Part shown: positions 4,312-5,670 of the stretch, piece by piece
How positions within the stretch are numbered: position 1 is the first letter of the stretch
Layout of the letters: every line of letters starts with the position of its first letter
Assembly: GCA_031287585.1 (NCBI GenBank)
Contig: JAITST010000321.1
Location: 1-5,670 of the forward strand
Direction of reading: 5' to 3'
DNA: 5,670 bases
From: Planctomycetaceae bacterium
Lineage (GTDB): Bacteria > Planctomycetota > Planctomycetia > Pirellulales > Thermoguttaceae
Translations under genes and position numbers: made by a program
The notes under the pieces: generated by a model
The model's input: the letters and a program-made list of their open reading frames with translations, nothing else
Databases searched by the model: none
Told to the model about the DNA's origin: nothing

Positions 4312-5670
4312 ATATAATGACACAACAAGTTGTGGACTCAATGAAACAGCGGCAACCGTTTTCAAGCGGTATGGCTTATGACCCTTGGGCATCATCGTCA
4401 TCACAGCAGGTTCAACTCGATGTCGCCGATATTAACAAAACGTCATACGAAAAAATCTGTTCGCTGATTGCTCAAAAAGTCGAGCAACCTCAAGTTCCGC
4501 TTGCTGGTTTGATTCTCGGCGAAGCCGGTAGTGGGAAAACTCATTTTCTACGCCGTATCCTGCAATACATCGACAAAACGGACGCTCTCGAATTTTTCTG
4601 TGTGCTTAAACCGTTGTTCGATCCGAATCTACCGTTGCAGCATCTTTTGCAAGCGATTGGACACGATTTGGCATATTCCAAACCGGATACACCTGAACAT
4701 AGTCAGTTGGATTATTTTGTCGCCAAAATTTTTATTGATTGTGTGGTTGACGAACTCGAAAAAACGTCTCATAAACTTTCCGAAGATGACCGAACAAGGA
4801 ACTCAAAATTTCTGGAAAAGTGTGAGGAAAATCCGTATCACGTTTTTACGACAAAAAAATATCTGAAACGGATTCAGAATACAGCTGTCGAGTATCTTTT
4901 ACATTTGCATCCCGACTTTGACAAGACCTTTTTGAAAGTGCTGCTGCAATACTGCGAAGACAACAAACGTGATATTGTACGCGAGTGGCTCCGGGGCAAT
5001 TCGTTGAATGAAAGCGATTGCCGTCTGTTGGATATTCCGTTTCAGGAAGATGTTTCGCTTGCCGCGGTTCAAACTCGATTAACAACATTTTACCGTCTCT
5101 TTGAACGTTATCATTTCACGCTTGTCCTTTGTTTTGACCAACTTGACGACCTTTACGGAGTGGAAGAGATTCGTTCTTTCGGAAAAATGATTAACTTTGT
5201 CGTCAATCAAACAACAGCAATTGTTCCGCTGGTTTTTGTTCGTGGTGATAATTGGGACACCCGCTTTCGTGCTCTGCTTGATCCAGCGACGGTTCAACGT
5301 CTTGAATCATTGCAAACGGTTCTACAAGGTTGTTTTTTTGAACAAGCACAGCGGTTAATTTGTCGGCGTATTGAACAGTCTTTCAAAGATTCTCCCGAAT
5401 TGGAAAGTATCAAGAAAGCGGTGATCGCTAAATTTCCTAAACAGGGAGTATTTTCGCCGCGTGAAGTCATTCAAAAGGCACAGCGTATTTGGGAAGAACT
5501 CGCAACAGGAAAAAATGATACTGTCAATCCGGTTGCCGATAAAAGTATTGCAACGGAATATCAAAGAACGTGCGAAGAAATTGATAAGGATTTCAACACA
5601 CTTTGGTTACCGGACGATGGGTCAGTTTATCTGAAAACGGCGGCTCAATGGTATCTGCAAAGTCGTGGTC
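4308..5670 (+). CDS. Large P-loop (AAA/ORC-like) ATPase, 3'-truncated by the window edge
   Basis: The frame from ATG 4308 stays open for 454 codons to the window end. Walker A is GEAGSGKT (71-78) and Walker B is LVLCFDQLDD (273-281 region, with D277-Q278 in place of the usual D-E). A hydrophobic strand ending VPLVFVRGDNWD (306-317) fits a sensor-1 strand, and FSPREVIQKAQRIW (382-395) fits the lid/sensor-2 region of ORC/Cdc6- or STAND-like ATPases. About 195 residues separate Walker A and B, much more than in compact AAA modules, with a helical insert at about 130-250. The N-terminal segment PFSSGMAYDPW (17-27) looks like a conserved docking tail. No membrane segment is seen. The start overlaps the preceding stop (ATGA), implying translational coupling and a shared complex; ATG 4317 or 4341 are alternatives. 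Large ATPases of this kind occur in BREX-, Dnd- and other DNA-targeting systems, but I cannot match it to a named one. Confidence 0.88.
   Translation, partial: MNIMTQQVVDSMKQRQPFSSGMAYDPWASSSSQQVQLDVADINKTSYEKICSLIAQKVEQPQVPLAGLILGEAGSGKTHFLRRILQYIDKTDALEFFCVLKPLFDPNLPLQHLLQAIGHDLAYSKPDTPEHSQLDYFVAKIFIDCVVDELEKTSHKLSEDDRTRNSKFLEKCEENPYHVFTTKKYLKRIQNTAVEYLLHLHPDFDKTFLKVLLQYCEDNKRDIVREWLRGNSLNESDCRLLDIPFQEDVSLAAVQTRLTTFYRLFERYHFTLVLCFDQLDDLYGVEEIRSFGKMINFVVNQTTAIVPLVFVRGDNWDTRFRALLDPATVQRLESLQTVLQGCFFEQAQRLICRRIEQSFKDSPELESIKKAVIAKFPKQGVFSPREVIQKAQRIWEELATGKNDTVNPVADKSIATEYQRTCEEIDKDFNTLWLPDDGSVYLKTAAQWYLQSRG

Noticed and set aside
4531..4866. Plus-strand 111-codon frame beginning within the ATPase
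   Set aside because: It is in a different frame from the ATPase, which has clear Walker motifs and stays open for 454 codons; shadow frame.

Overview
The window reads as chromosomal DNA of an anaerobic or fermentative bacterium. The main evidence is a complete indolepyruvate:ferredoxin oxidoreductase alpha subunit (iorA), an oxygen-sensitive amino-acid-fermentation enzyme. None of the three monocistronic or leading starts (iorA, bioD, the 318-aa gene) has a recognisable Shine-Dalgarno sequence, and each is preceded by AT-rich sequence. Two promoter-like sites have good sigma-70 spacing. Weak Shine-Dalgarno use together with classical -35/-10 boxes would fit a lineage such as Planctomycetes/PVC better than Bacteroidetes. 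This is a weak inference: the bioD protein itself has a Bacteroidetes-like flavour, and I do not assign a taxon.

Layout, left to right. (1) Bases 1-50 hold the last 15 codons of a plus-strand gene whose end, LYGLTDEEIKIVEGE, resembles the C-termini of Eco57I-like/type IIG DNA methyltransferases. (2) Bases 51-456 are non-coding. They contain two interleaved 7-bp inverted repeats directly after that stop codon, a (TAAA)5 microsatellite, and a 155-bp element bounded by perfect 16-bp terminal inverted repeats, flanked by AATAAA on both sides and foldable into nested hairpins (MITE-like). (3) iorA lies on the minus strand at 457-2247. (4) A divergent intergenic region holds a well-spaced iorA promoter and a weaker bioD promoter. 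(5) bioD, dethiobiotin synthetase, is at 2503-3165. (6) A short intergenic region carries the best promoter of the window (TTGACA-17-TAGAAT), overlapped by a CCACTA/TAGTGG inverted repeat and followed by a leader of about 140 nt. (7) A two-gene operon runs off the right edge: a 318-aa protein made of three diverged repeats plus a C-terminal winged-helix-like domain (3355-4311), overlapping by ATGA a large P-loop ATPase that is open to the window end (4308-5670; at least 454 aa).

iorA and bioD are ordinary metabolic genes with no partner genes here (no iorB, no bioA/B/F). The accessory interest lies at the two edges: a probable restriction-modification methyltransferase on the left and the repeat/wHTH protein plus ATPase operon on the right. 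This arrangement suggests an accessory or defence island into which, or beside which, housekeeping genes sit. The right-hand operon is the best candidate for a poorly described system. Its function cannot be assigned from the window alone because the ATPase is truncated and any downstream effector genes lie outside.
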